This document shows, one piece after another, positions 37,105-48,585 of a DNA stretch of 50,745 nucleotides. Under the pieces are notes generated by a model. The model saw nothing but the letters and a program-made list of their open reading frames with translations, was not told the DNA's origin and did no database searches. Both the position numbers and the translations under genes were made by a program. Position 1 is the first letter of the stretch. Every line of letters begins with the position of its first letter. Source of the stretch: Planctomycetota bacterium (GTDB taxonomy: Bacteria > Planctomycetota > Phycisphaerae > UBA1845 > UTPLA1); NCBI GenBank assembly GCA_016712275.1, contig JADJRI010000026.1, forward strand, positions 1-50,745, in the 5' to 3' direction.

Positions 37105-37628
37105 TTCCCGCAGAATCCAATTTGGAAGACCGAATCGTGCCAACGCTGACTCAAGAAAAATCTGCGACTTTCAGAAGTGCGAGAAAGCTGGCCCGAAGCC
37201 GGACTCTTGCTTTGCTTGTAATGATGCCCTTGGGCGCCTTACTCGCATGCCAAAGCACCGAACTCGAAAAGCGTGAAATACGATCGGTTCTCGACGCCCA
37301 GGTCGCGGCATGGAACCGCGGTGATATTGAGGGCTTTATGCAGGGCTATTGGAATTCCGAACAACTCGAATTCCGCTCGTCCTCCCGAAAAAGCAAAGGT
37401 TGGCAGGCAACACTCGATGGCTACAAGGAGAAATACGACACGCGCGAAAAAATGGGCACACTCGAATTTAGGGATCTCAAAATCTCACCCCCAAAGCGCA
37501 ATGAAACGCAGGTGACCGGTGAATTCCAACTGTTTCGAAAGGAATCCCCGCCGAGCGCCGGCCGCTTCGAGCTTCTCTTTCGCAAAATCAAGGGCCAATG
37601 GCTCATTGTCCGCGATCAAACAAATTGA
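37101..37628 (+). CDS. NTF2/SnoaL-like (DUF4440-type) lipoprotein
   Basis: A 175-residue protein. An N-terminal arm leads into a hydrophobic core and lipobox LGALLAC. The rest resembles the NTF2-like fold: EIRSVLDAQVAAWNRGDIEGF, WNSEQLEF, and a closing strand KIKGQWLIVRDQ. Proteins of this type bind small ligands or act as structural partners, and the fold alone does not tell which. It overlaps the peptidase gene by ATGA and shares its lipid anchoring, so it may accompany the peptidase in the envelope. Confidence 0.78.
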   Translation: MIPAESNLEDRIVPTLTQEKSATFRSARKLARSRTLALLVMMPLGALLACQSTELEKREIRSVLDAQVAAWNRGDIEGFMQGYWNSEQLEFRSSSRKSKGWQATLDGYKEKYDTREKMGTLEFRDLKISPPKRNETQVTGEFQLFRKESPPSAGRFELLFRKIKGQWLIVRDQTN

Positions 37629-38168
37629 AGCAGCATGTGTGACTCTATTGAATTCCGGACAACGTCATCGACAGTGAACCCAAACCCGCATTTTCCCACC
37701 ATCGGCCGTAATCACCTCTCTTGAATACATGCAATTCTACTCATAACCAGAGGAGAGGCTCTTCTGGGCAGTGCCTGGACTTGGGCCGCTACGTTGCGGA
37801 TATTTACGCCAAAAAGATGGCAAGAAAACCGAATTACGAGGCCCGCTTGCATGTCCCAGCCTTGGCGCCAATTCTTTCAAAGCGTTAATCAAATGGGGAC
37901 AAAGTGAGGTGGGAACACGACATTGACAATCACCAATGCATGCAACACCACCGACTAGGATAATTCCTAACCAGATTCCGCAATTCCGATACTTCGAACC
38001 CTAAATTGTGCATAATGGCACGATTTTAGAATTGAAATGACAGTTTCTTTGAATTCCTGGGCCTATTACTGGTAATATCAGGTCAGGTTCGGCGTTTATC
38101 GTTTCGGTGCGCCAAACATAAAAGGGATTGCATTTCTCGGCCGCCTGGGCGGCCCGAGGGGAGTGGGT
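37629..38168. other. 540-base region without a recognisable gene
   Basis: No convincing open frame, RNA or terminator was found between the NTF2-like lipoprotein and the giant subtilase. It is richer in A and T than the surrounding coding DNA. TTGACA occurs at 37923-37928 and GATAAT at 37959-37964, but the spacing (30) is wrong for one promoter. CATAAT near 38013 is a possible -10. The end holds a good ribosome binding site, GAGGGGAG, for ATG 38169. Confidence 0.5.
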
Positions 38169-41100
38169 ATGTCTCGTTGTAAAGCCGTTTCAACCGTTGC
38201 GCTGACCGTCTGCGCCTTCCACGCCTCGATATCTCTGACTAACGCAAACGAACCGGATTCTGTTGTAAAGTTCGGTCGCGAAGGAACCGTAAAGTTGCGG
38301 CTGACGGACATGTCGGTCTTGCCCCAATTCCAACAACGTGACGCGCTTATCATCGCCGATTACGTCAGCTTTACCATCGTCGAAGTGCCGGCCGGCAACT
38401 TTATTCCCGTTCCCGGTAGTGAAATAATCGAACGAGAGAATCTGATTCTCCTGAATGCAGGCCCGATCGACACGACAACCGCGTATGCCAAGGGCCTTCA
38501 ATCTCCAAGAAGTCCGTTCGACGGCAAGGCACTGCACCTCATCCAATTTGCCGGACCGGTGAAACCAGAGTGGCACGCCGCGATCGAAAGCACCGGCGTG
38601 GAAATAGTGACGTATATCCCGAGCAATGCTTTTCTTGTCTATGGCAATGCGGCGTCACTGAATGAGGTACAATCGCTCGCAAAGGCGATGCCTGAAATTC
38701 AATGGGAGGCAGCTTATCGCGATGAATACAAAATCGACCCAAGGGCATTCGACGGCGAGGATCAATTCGCCATTCAGCTCGTGGCGGATTCAACGGCCAA
38801 CACCAAGACGCTTGAAGTCATCGATCGGCTGAAGCTTGCCCCGATTCAAAGCGAATATTCTGTATTGAACTATCACAACATCGTCGTAAGAATCGCGCCG
38901 GACAAAATTGCCGAGCTGGCAAAACAGCCGGACATCGTGTCGATTCAACCCTACGAAACGCCCATTCTGCTCGACGAGCGCCAGGATCAAATCGTCGCGG
39001 GCAATCTCACCGGCAATAATCCCAGCGGCCCGGGTTACCTTGCATGGCTGGGCACCAAGGGATTTACCCAGGCACAGTTCACTGCTTCCGCATTTATCGT
39101 GGATCTTTCCGATAGTCCCGTCGACCAGGGCAACACAACGCCGAACCACTTCGGCCTTTGGGAAAATGGCGCCATCGGCAGTGTCAGCCACCTTGCATAC
39201 CAGCGCAAAGTCGCCGGTACGGTGCTGACCACACCGTCACCGCAAAAGGGATGCGACGGCCACGGCAACATCAATGCACACATCATCGGCGGCTATGACA
39301 ATCTCGCCGGCTTTCCGTTCGCCGATGCATCGGGCTTTCACTATGGCCTTGGCGTCTGCCCGTTTGTGAAAATCGGTTCCTCCGGAATCTTCACCACATC
39401 TGGCAGCTTCACCAGTCCGAATTACACAACGCTGCAGTCCAACGCCTACAACAACGGCGCGCGCATCAGTTCCAACAGTTGGGGCAACACTTCCGGCAAT
39501 ACGTACAACACCGATGCACAAACATACGACTCGCTCGTGCGCGACGCCCAGCCCGCGTCTTCGCCCTTCCCGGTCGCCGGCAATCAGGAAATGACAATTG
39601 TCTTTGCCGCGGGCAATTCCGGCCCAAGCTCCAACACCGTCCACCCTCCATCAACCGGAAAGAACCTCATCGTCGTTGGCGCTTCGGAAAACGTGCAGGC
39701 GTTCGGCGGCGCGGATTTGAATTGCGGCACAACCGATTCCGAAGCCAATAGTGCCAATGATATGGCGTCATTTTCGAGTCGCGGGCCCTGTTCCGACGGC
39801 CGCAAGAAGCCGGACATCGTTGCGCCGGGAACCCATGTTTCAGGCGGCGTCAATCAAACGGCCTCGCCTTCATCGACAGGTACAAACGACTGCTTCACGG
39901 GCAGCGGCGTCTGCGGCGGTTTTAACAGCATCTATTTCCCAAACAGCGGCCAGCAATTCTACACGGCCTCTTCAGGTACAAGCCATTCCACGCCGGCCGT
40001 TGCCGGCGGCGCGGCACTCGTGCGGCAGTTCTTCATCAATCAGGGCATGAGCGCGCCCAGTCCCGCCATGATCAAGGCATTTCTGATGAATTCGGCCAGC
40101 TACATGACCGGAACCGGCGCAAATGACACGCTTTGGTCGAACAGTCAGGGCATGGGGCTCATGAACCTTGGCGATGCATTTGACCGCGGCGCAGTCACGC
40201 CGACCGTTTTCAGGGATCAAGTCGGTGTCGACATGTTTACGTCCACCGGCCAGACGCGCACTTTCACCGGCACCATCAGCAATACCTCCAAGCCCTTTCG
40301 TGTAACACTCGCCTGGACCGATGCGCCCGGCGCCACCAGCGGCGCGGCCTACAAGAACAACCTCGACCTGACGGTGACGATCGGCGCAAATAACTATCGG
40401 GGCAATGTCTTTTCCGGCGCAAATTCGACCACCGGCGGCAGCGCAGACGTCGCGAACAACGTCGAAAGCGTATTCCTCCCTGCCGGCACCGGCGGCAGCT
40501 TCACCGCCACGATTACGGCTTCCAGCATCAATTCCGACGGCGTCCCCAATGTCGGCGGTTCGCTCGATCAGGATTTTGCCCTGCTCATTTACAATGGGAC
40601 AACTGCATCGGTGCCCGTCATCGCCGGAACCAATTCGACTATCACGGCCCAGAGCTGCTCGCCGGGTAACAACGCCATCGATCCCGGTGAAGTCGTCACG
40701 GTCGACTTCACTTTGCAAAATGTTGGCAGCGCCAACACTTCAAACGTGGTCGCAACCCTTCAGGCCACCGGCGGTGTCACTTCGCCAAGCGCCGCGCAAA
40801 ACTATGGCGCGATGACCGCCGGCGGCGCCAGCGTAACCCGTTCTTTCTCGTTCACGGCAAACGGCACCTGCGGCTCCACGCTGACCGCCACGCTGCAGAT
40901 TCAAGATGGAGCCTCCAATCTTGGAAGCGTGACATTCAACTTCACTTTGGGCTCAAATGCTGTTTCGTTCTCGCAGAACTTTGACGGCGTCACCGCTCCA
41001 GCACTGCCGTCGGGCTGGACCGCCACGATCGGCTCAGGCAGTCCGACTCTCTGGGTCACCAGCAGCTCCTCCAGCGACACCTCGCCCAACGCCCTCTTTG

Positions 41101-44100
41101 CCGGCGACCCATCAACCACGACCGACAATCGCATCACCTCACCCAATATCGCAATCACCTCTGCCGCTTCGACATTCTCTTTCAGACACAACTACATCAC
41201 TGAATCATCCTGGGATGGCGGTGTTCTTGAAATCTCGATTGCAGGCGGCGCCTTTACCGACTTCCTTACTGCCGGCGGCTCATTTACGTCCGGCAGTTAT
41301 GTCAGCAACCTCAACAGCTCTGCCAATCCGCTGACTGGAAGAGCGGCTTGGAACGGGAATTCCGGCGGCTACATCACAACGTCAGGTACATTCCCGCCTG
41401 CGGCAGTGGGTCAGAATATTCAATTGCGCTGGCGCATGGGCAGCGATGGATCAATCGGCTCCACCGGATGGCGCGTCGACACAGTTTCCATCTCGCAGCC
41501 CACCTGCTGCTCTGATCCATGTCCGGGAGGCACGCCCGCGACACCCACCAACCAACTGGCCACCCCCTCGTCCGTTTGCACGGGTTCCTCGGCCTCACTA
41601 ACCGCCAACGTCGGTGCCGGAGAAACGGTCGATTGGTATAGCGCGTCGTGCGGCGGCACACTCGTCGGAAGCGGGTCCGGTCTGAATGTGTCGCCATCCG
41701 GCACAACCACCTATTTTGCACGGGCGCGAAACACCAGTTCAGGATGCACCAGCGCGAGCTGCGCCAGTGTCACATTGACGGTCAACACGGTACCGTCAAC
41801 CCCGACCTCGCCCGTCGCGACACCGGCATCGATTTGCGCGGCGCTTCTTCGTCCCTTTCAGCAACCGTGCCGGGCGGTGTCACTGTAGATTGGTACACCA
41901 GCAGTTGCGGCGGAACACTTGTATCTGGCGGTGCAAACCCGTCAGTCTCACCTGCCTCGACCACAACCTACTTCGCGCGAGCAAGAAACACGACCAGCGG
42001 TTGTGTCAGCGCAGCATGCGCAAGCGTAACTGTCACCGTTAATTCATTGCCTGCGACGCCAACCAGCCCAACGGCCACACCTTTGTCGATATGTGCAGGC
42101 GCGTCGTCGTCGTTATCAGCCAACGTGCCAGGCGGCGTTACCGTTGACTGGTACACCGGCAGTTGTGGCGGAACGCTTGTTTCCGGTGGAGCCAATCCTT
42201 CAGTCTCTCCCGCCTCGACAACAACGTATTTCGCTCGAGCAAGGAACACGACCAGCGGCTGCGTCAGCACCGCATGCGCAAGCGTCACCGTCACCGTCAA
42301 TTTGCTGCCATCCACGCCGACCAGCCCAACGGCCACCCCCCCATCCATCTGTGCAGGCGCTTCCTCGTCGCTGTCTGCAACAGTGCCGGGCGGCGTTACG
42401 GTTGACTGGTACACCGGCAGTTGCGGCGGAACGCTTGTCTCCGGCGGTGCAAACCCGTCAGTCTCGCCCGCCTCAACCACAACCTATTTCGCACGTGCAA
42501 GGAACACGACCAGCGGTTGTGTCAGTGCGGCCTGTGCAAGTGTTACGGTCACTGTAAACTCCGCTCCTTCAACGCCAACCAGTCCACTGGCCACGCCTTC
42601 AACCGTGTGCACGGGCGGTTCATCAACCCTCACGGCGTCGGTCCCCGGCGGTGTTACCGTCGATTGGTACACCGGAAGTTGCGGCGGCACGCCGGTTTCG
42701 GGCGGAGCGAGTCCCTTGGTATCACCCGCCGCCACGACCACATACTTCGCCCGTGCCCGCAATGCAACTACCGGCTGCATCAGCTCGGCCTGTGCAAGTG
42801 TGACGGTCACGGTTGGCGATACAACCGCGCCAATCATCAGTCAGTGCGCATCGAATCAATCCGCAAACGCCGACGCAAACTGCCAGGCAGCCGTGCCCGA
42901 TTTCCGGTCCGGCGTCGTTGCGAATGACAATTGCACCGCGACCGGCAGCCTTGTGGTAACGCAAAGCCCGCCCGTCGGCGCCTTCGTCGGTCTGGGGCCC
43001 ACACCGATCACCCTGACCGTTACCGATGCCGCGAACAATTCGGCCAACTGCGCAGCAACATTCACCGTCAACGATTTGACGCTGCCGACATTCGCCAACT
43101 GCCCCGCCAACATCGGCCCGGTTCCCACTGATGCTGGCCTTGCGACGGCTTCCGTCAATTGGACCCCGCCGACCGCCAGCGACAATTGCTCGACACCCTC
43201 TGTTGGAACCACGCACAGCCCCGGTTTCGCATTTCCGATCGGCACGACCTCCGTCACCTACACGGCCACCGACGGCGCCGGCAACATTCAAACCTGTTCC
43301 TTCTCCGTGACCGTGCAGGACATCGAGGCCCCGAGCATTCAAAATTGCCCCGGCACCATCACACTCAGCGCCGAAACGGGCACGTGCAGCGCCATCGCGA
43401 GTTGGACCGAACCGACCGTTATTGACAACGCGCCCGGCGCGACAATCTCGCAGATTGCCGGCCCCGCTTCCGGCGCTTCATTCCCGGTCGGCTCGACAAC
43501 GATTCGCTACAGCGCCATGGATGCAGCCGGCAATACGGCAATGTGTGAATTCGATGTCATCGTCGCCGACGACGAAACCCCTGCCTTCGCGGGTTGCCCG
43601 GACAATATTTCCATCGGCACCGCCGCGCCGGATTGCGAGGCATCCGTTACATGGACCGCCCCGAGCGCGTCGGACAATTGCGGCATAGCCGGCGTCTCCT
43701 CGTCGCACGACTCGGGCGACACATTCCCATTAGGCACAACGCCGGTTCTCTACACGGCGACCGATGTAAATGGCCGACAGGCAATGTGCAGCTTCAATGT
43801 CACCGTCGTTGACGACGATGCACCGACCATTCAAACCTGCGCCAGTGATCAAGAAGGCGCTCCGGATGAGAATTGCCAGGCGGCTGTGCCCGATTTCACC
43901 ACCGGAGTAGTCTCAAGTGACAATTGCACGCCTGCGGGCAGCCTCGTCATCACTCAAAGCCCCACGGTTGGTACGCTTGTCGGCGCACCCACGACAATCA
44001 CAATCAGTATTGCCGATGCGGCAGGCAACATCGCAACCTGCGAGGCAACGTTTACGGTTACGAATGCGGACGCGATTCTCCCGACAATCACAACCTGCGC

Positions 44101-44755
44101 GGAGGATCAGCAGGTTTCGCTCAACGCAAATTGTCAGGCGTCCGTGCCCGATTTCACCGCCGGCGTGGTCGCAACGGACAATTGCACACCCGTCGGGAGT
44201 CTCGTCATAACCCAAAACCCGTCGGCAGGAACATTGGTGGGCGGCGGATCGATCACCGTCACAATCAGTGTGGCCGATGGAGCCGGCAATATCGCGTCTT
44301 GCGAGGCGACACTGACAGCCACCGACAGCGCGCTGCCCACGATCGACGGCTGCCCGTCGGACCTCACCGTAAATTCGAATGCGCCGAACTGTTCGGCGGT
44401 TGTCTCATGGACTGAGCCGACAGTTAGCGACAATTGTCCGGGCGCTGCCATCGTTCAAACCGAAGGCCCCGCGTCCGGCTCCTTGTTCGCGAATGGTTCC
44501 GCCACAACCATCACCTACACGGCAACCGATGCGGCCAATCAGGCGGCGACATGCAGTTTCACTGTCACCGTCAACGCATCAGCCGATGTCAACGATGATG
44601 GCTTCGTGGACATGAACGACATCGCGCCGTTCGTCGGCGTGCTGATCGATGTGAATACAAATGTGCCCGACATATATCGGGCCGACGTAAACTGCGACGG
44701 CCAAGTCGACGGACGCGACATCGAGCCGTTCACCGCATTGCTCGTAGGACCGTGA
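38169..44755 (+). CDS. Giant secreted subtilisin-like (S8) protease with Ig-like and HYR repeats and dockerin-like end, one apparent frameshift
   Basis: About 2195 residues, starting MSRCKAVSTVALTVCAFHAS (signal peptide) at ATG 38169 behind GAGGGGAG. A long propeptide region (residues 60-290) is followed by the S8 domain with Asp312 (FIVDLSD), His365 (CDGHGNINA) and Ser605 (GTSHSTPAVAGG). A jelly-roll, a CARDB-like stretch and a second sandwich (FSQNFDGVTAPALPSGW) follow. Five Ig-like repeats of 86 residues (41541-42829) and seven HYR repeats (about 42830-44575; motifs DNC, YTATD, CSFxVTV) come next. The end is dockerin-like: DVNDDGFVDMNDI and DVNCDGQVDGRDIEPF. One base is missing near 41840 in repeat 2 (SICA to GASSSL); the repeat spacing there is 257 instead of 258. 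It is likely cell-surface or extracellular; the repeats would act as spacers or adhesive modules. Confidence 0.9.
41541..42829 (+). repeat. Five tandem in-frame repeats of 258 bp (Ig-like modules)
   Basis: The Trp codon of VDWY falls at 41634, 41891, 42149, 42407 and 42665, giving spacings of 257, 258, 258 and 258. Repeats 2 to 4 are nearly identical at the protein level (WYTGSCGGTLVSGGANP and TTTYFARARNTTSGC), while 1 and 5 are more diverged, which suggests recent unequal crossing over in the centre of the array. Each unit has four Cys, likely paired within the module. Confidence 0.9.
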
Positions 44756-44992
44756 TGCAAATGGCGTTCAGTTAAAGATCGCAAATCGTACGCAATTCAT
44801 GATCGCCAAAAATCGATTTGTTTCGCAGCCCGGCGGCCGCGCGCCAATCGCCACTTTCAAGCGTGGCTTGCCGCACAAGTTCCTATTTGGATCGACTGAG
44901 AAATTGAATGCCAAAACTGTGAATGGCCGCAGGGCGCATTCGATCCAGTGGCGCTGTGAACAATTTGCCCACGCGAGATGTGCTGTGAATAA

Positions 44993-45082
44993 CGGAGAAG
45001 GGGGATTCAGAACCCCGGTACAGGGATTAACCCGTACAACGGTTTAGCAAACCGCCGCTTTAAGCCACTCAGCCACCTCTCC
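44993..45082 (-). tRNA. tRNA-Ser (GCU), T-arm irregular
   Basis: A class II tRNA of 90 bases: acceptor GGAGAGG with CTTCTCC and discriminator G; D-arm GGCTGAGTGGCTTAAAG; anticodon loop with GCT (plus-strand 45046-45048); long variable arm. The T-arm reads GGGG-TTCTGAAT-CCCC, a 4-bp stem with an 8-base loop in place of 5 and 7, which fits an inserted T and a lost C. CCA is not encoded. The stretch from 44756 to 45428 holds nothing else I recognise except a promoter at 45322. Confidence 0.9.
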
Positions 45083-45321
45083 AAGAGGCGCGACCTAGGT
45101 CGCCCGCCGTGAAATCTTAGCTTACCCGATCGATGCCGTCAGTCAACCGATCACCGCTCGCACCGCGGTGCACAGGGTGGCCCGCAATCACGGGGCTGGC
45201 GCGATTTCCCGTACTATGATTGCCCATGAGATTCTACGGCGAAAGCAGCGCAATGGGTCGATTTTCCCCACATGGCTGGGTTACTTTAATGCAATCCCTA
45301 AAGAGTCCGGAGTCGGTACGG

Positions 45322-45350
45322 TTGACGCCTTTCGAAGCGGTCCTTAGGCT
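45322..45350 (+). promoter_or_regulatory. Sigma-70-like promoter for sdhC
   Basis: TTGACG (45322-45327) and TAGGCT (45345-45350) are 17 bases apart. The element shares GTCCTTAG around the -10 with the ppdK promoter. Transcription would start near 45357, leaving a leader of about 70 bases to TTG 45429. Confidence 0.4.
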
Positions 45351-45428
45351 AACTCCCGTGCGGAATTCGTGCCCTCCGGCGAACGGTTGCCGGGGTCAGC
45401 GGTCCAGATTTACCAGGGTGAAACTCCT

Positions 45429-46210
45429 TTGTCCACGTCATCAGCCCCCCCCACCCAATCGTTGCTCGAACGCAATCACTTTCTGCTTCGCAAATTGCAT
45501 TCCCTCTCGGGCGTCGTCCCGGTCGGCGTGTTTCTCATCGAACACCTCATCACCAACTCGATGGCGGCCTATGGACCCGAACGATTCAACAAGTCGGTAC
45601 AGTTTATTGCCGATTTGCCTTTCCTGCCCTTTCTTGAGATTTTCGGTATTTTCCTGCCAATCGCTTTTCACGCCATTTACGGCATTAAGATTGCCATGAG
45701 TGCGGATTACAATTCCGCTCAATATCCTTACATGGCGAAGAAACGCTACGTTACAACGCGTGACCGGATACATCGCGTTCGTCTTCCTAATCGTTCACCT
45801 GGCCAAGTTTCGATTCGCGCACCTGATCTGGCCGACAATGCCGGATGGATCGGCGCGGCACCATTTCCTTGAGACGGGCAACTTCTTTCAAACGACTTAC
45901 GATGGCATGATGAACTGGCAGCCATGGGGCATTCCGGTGGCATCGTCTCTTGTGTTTACCTTCTACATCATCGGACTCGCCGCCGCTTGTTATCACTTTG
46001 CAAACGGTCTGTGGACATTTTGCATCAGTTGGGGCATCACGGTCGGCGCGAAGGCGTTAACAACGGTTCGGCTATGTCGCGGTAGTAATCGGGCTTTCGT
46101 TGTTTAGCTTGGGCGCCTTGTCGTTGTACGGCATCGCGACAAAAGGAACGCCGAGCGATACAAATGGTCGCGGCTCCACGACGGTCGTCGAAGAGACAAA
46201 ACAAAACTGA
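45429..46210 (+). CDS. sdhC: Succinate dehydrogenase cytochrome b subunit (b558 type), two apparent frameshifts
   Basis: Five hydrophobic helices with conserved His that fit a two-haem b558 subunit: RKLHSLSGVVPVGVFLIEHL, AFHAIYGIKIA, GYIAFVFLIVHLAKF and AACYHFANGLWTFCIS. The frame shifts near 45748 (YPYMAKKRY to LQRVTGYIAFV) and near 46060 (GAKAL to QRFGYVAVVIGL); both are gained bases. The true end is TGA 46208-46210 after VVEETKQN. It anchors SdhA/SdhB to the membrane and passes electrons to quinone. The start is uncertain: TTG 45429 has AGGGTG upstream; GTG 45369 would add 20 residues. It lies 156 bases before sdhA on the same strand. Confidence 0.86.
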
Positions 46211-46366
46211 AATTGGAGAAGAACGGCTGATTAGCGGATCACATGGACTAACGTTGCAACCCCGTTCCGCATTTGCCATTCAACATCCTGAATTAGTCAT
46301 CAAGGCAATGAGTCCAAATCGGCGAAAACTACGCCGAGTACTTTCGGATAGACTGAGCAGAATCAC

Positions 46367-48348
46367 ATGGCAAATCAACGCGTAGCAATAATCGGCGGAG
46401 GCCTCGCGGGCTTGGCCGCCGCGATGAAACTGGCGGAACTCGGCATCGCCGTCGACCTCGTCAGCATGGTCCCCGTCAAACGCTCGCACAGCGTCTGCGC
46501 CCAAGGCGGCATCAACAGCGTCAATGCCACAACGCGGGCACAGGGCGACAGCGAATACCTCCACTTCGACGACACGGTATATGGCGGCGACTTTCTGAAC
46601 AACCAGCCGCCCGTCAAGGAAATGGCCGACTGGGGGCCGAAGGTCATCGACTTGCTCGACCGTCTCGGCGTCCCTCAACCGCACCCCCGAAGGCCATCTC
46701 GACCGGCGACGATTCGGCGGCACCCTCTACAAACGCACCGCCTTCGCCGGCGCGACCACCGGCCAGCAGCTTCTCTACGCCCTCGACGAGCAGACTCGCC
46801 GTTGGGAAGCCGAGGGCATGGTCAAGCTCTATGAATTCCACGAATTCCTCGGCTCCATCCTCGACGACAACGGCGCGTGCCGCGGCTGTGTCATTCAAGA
46901 CATGTTCTCCATGGAGATCAAGGCCCTCAAGGCCGACGCCGTCGTCATGGCCACCGGCGGCTGCGGCCTGATCTTCGGCAAGAGCACCATGTCGATGATT
47001 TGCACCGGCGGCGCGAATGCCCGCGTCTACAAGGAAGGCGCGAAGTACGCCAACGGCGAGTTCATCCAGGTCCACCCCACCGCCATCCCCGGCGCCGACA
47101 AACTTCGCCTCATGAGTGAAAGCGCTCGCGGCGAAGGCGGCCGCGTATGGGTGCCGAAAACGCCGCAGGACCCGCGCGATCCGAACTCGATTCCCGAAAA
47201 CGAGCGATACTACTTCCTCGAAGAGCGGTATCCCACTTACGGCAATCTCGTCCCGCGCGATATCGCCACCCGCGAGATTTTCGATGTCTGCGCCAATGGC
47301 GGCCTCAGCGTCGAGAAAAACGACTTCTGCGTCTATCTTGACTTGACGATGCTTCCCGCCTCCGCGCACCACAAACTCGAAGGCATCCTTGCCATTTACG
47401 AAAAATTCGGCGGCGGCAACCCGCGCACCAGCCCCATGAAAATCTTTCCGGCCGTGCACTATTCGATGGGCGGCGTCTGGGTCGACTTTGAAAAGAATGA
47501 ACAGACCGGCGGCCTCGTCTACGGTTCGCCGCGCAATCAGCGGACGAACATCGCCGGCCTCTACGCCATCGGCGAGGCGGACTATCAGTATCACGGTGCG
47601 AATCGCCTTGGAGCCAATTCCCTCCTTTCCTGTATTTTCGCCGGGCTCATGCTCGGCCCGACGCTTCAAACCTATTTCAAGTCGTTGAAGCAATCGGCAA
47701 GCGACCTGCCGGAATCGGTCTTTGATCGCGCCGTGCGAAAACACAAGGACCAGATGGATCAGCTTGTCGCCCGCAGCGGCAACGAAAATGCCTATCAGTT
47801 GCACGACGAGCTCGGCAAGTCCATGACGGCCAACTGCACCGTGGTCCGCCACAATGAAAGATCATGCAGACCATCAAAAAATCGACCAGATCGCGGAGCG
47901 ATATCAGCGCGCCCCGCTGGCCGACTCGGGCAAATGGACGAATCAGAATCTCTCGTTCACGCGCGCTCTAGGCGACATGATCCTGCTGGCTAAGGTCATC
48001 GCGATGGGTGCGATGCGGCGCGATGAATGCCGCGGCGCACACTACAAGCCCGCGTTCGACATTGCCGGTCTCGATCCGAATGCCAAGTACGACCTGACCA
48101 CCCAGGCCCGCCGCTGGTGCCAGGATTTCAAGAAACGAAACGACAAGTGGCTGAAAACCACAATCGCCACCCATTCAGCCGACGGCCCCAAAATCACCGA
48201 CGAACCCGTCGACACCTCGCTCATTCCGCCGCGCCCGCGCACCTACGGTCTGAAGGGCGCAGAGGAAATCATGCGAATTTGGAAAACCGAATTCTCCACG
48301 GGAACAGGCAGTTCTGACGACAAGAAACCCGCCGGCGCAGTCGCTTAG
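46367..48348 (+). CDS. sdhA: Succinate dehydrogenase/fumarate reductase flavoprotein subunit, apparent frameshifts
   Basis: It starts MANQRVAIIGGGLAGLAAAM, the FAD-binding fold. His41 in SHSVCAQGGINS is the covalent flavin attachment site. MATGGCGLIFGKSTMS, MSESARGEGGRVWVP, HYSMGGVWVDF and GANRLGANSLLSCIFAGL are family blocks. The frame breaks near 46676 (LLDRLGVP, then NRTPEGHLDRRRFGG) and twice in A-runs near 47855 and 47879 (VVRHNE to KIMQTIK to KIDQIAERYQ). The C-terminus RALGDMILLAKVIAMGAMRRDECRG is typical, including the Arg-rich capping region. It oxidises succinate to fumarate at the inner face of the membrane. No iron-sulfur subunit gene (sdhB) follows, which is unusual. Confidence 0.92.
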
Positions 48349-48384
48349 AGCATTGCACGTTTGCATGTGACCCGTCATAGGTGG

Positions 48385-48414
48385 CATGGGCAAGCGGCCT
48401 TTTGCTTGCCCGTG
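48385..48414. other. Hairpin after sdhA
   Basis: The arms GGGCAAGC (48388-48395) and GCTTGCCC (48404-48411), extended by CAT/GTG, form an 11-bp stem (one T-G pair) with loop GGCCTTTT. No U-tract follows, so it may be a rho-assisted terminator or a stabilising 3' stem. No gene is seen between 48349 and 48585. Confidence 0.5.
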
Positions 48415-48585
48415 CGAGCGCCAAGTGGCGCCATTCATTCGTGAACCGCTCTAGCCGTGCGTGGTTTCGCAATGTGTCGGATGCACTTGCCGGCAAATCG
48501 TCATTCGTCCGTCGTCGTTGCTGCTTCCGCTCGTTGGCGGCCGATTGTTTTGGCCAATCATTGAATGGCCGATTATCATTCTCGC

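Noticed and set aside
37923..37964. Promoter TTGACA with GATAAT upstream of the giant subtilase
   Set aside because: The spacing between the elements is 30 bases, too long for a sigma-70-type promoter.
41541..42829. Regularly spaced repeats as a possible CRISPR array
   Set aside because: Units are 258 bp, in frame, and encode Ig-like modules; there are no short direct repeats with unique spacers and no cas genes.
48349..48585. Possible remnant of sdhB between sdhA and purQ
   Set aside because: No Cys cluster (CxxxxCxxC, CxxCxxxCP) in any frame; only a hairpin is seen.
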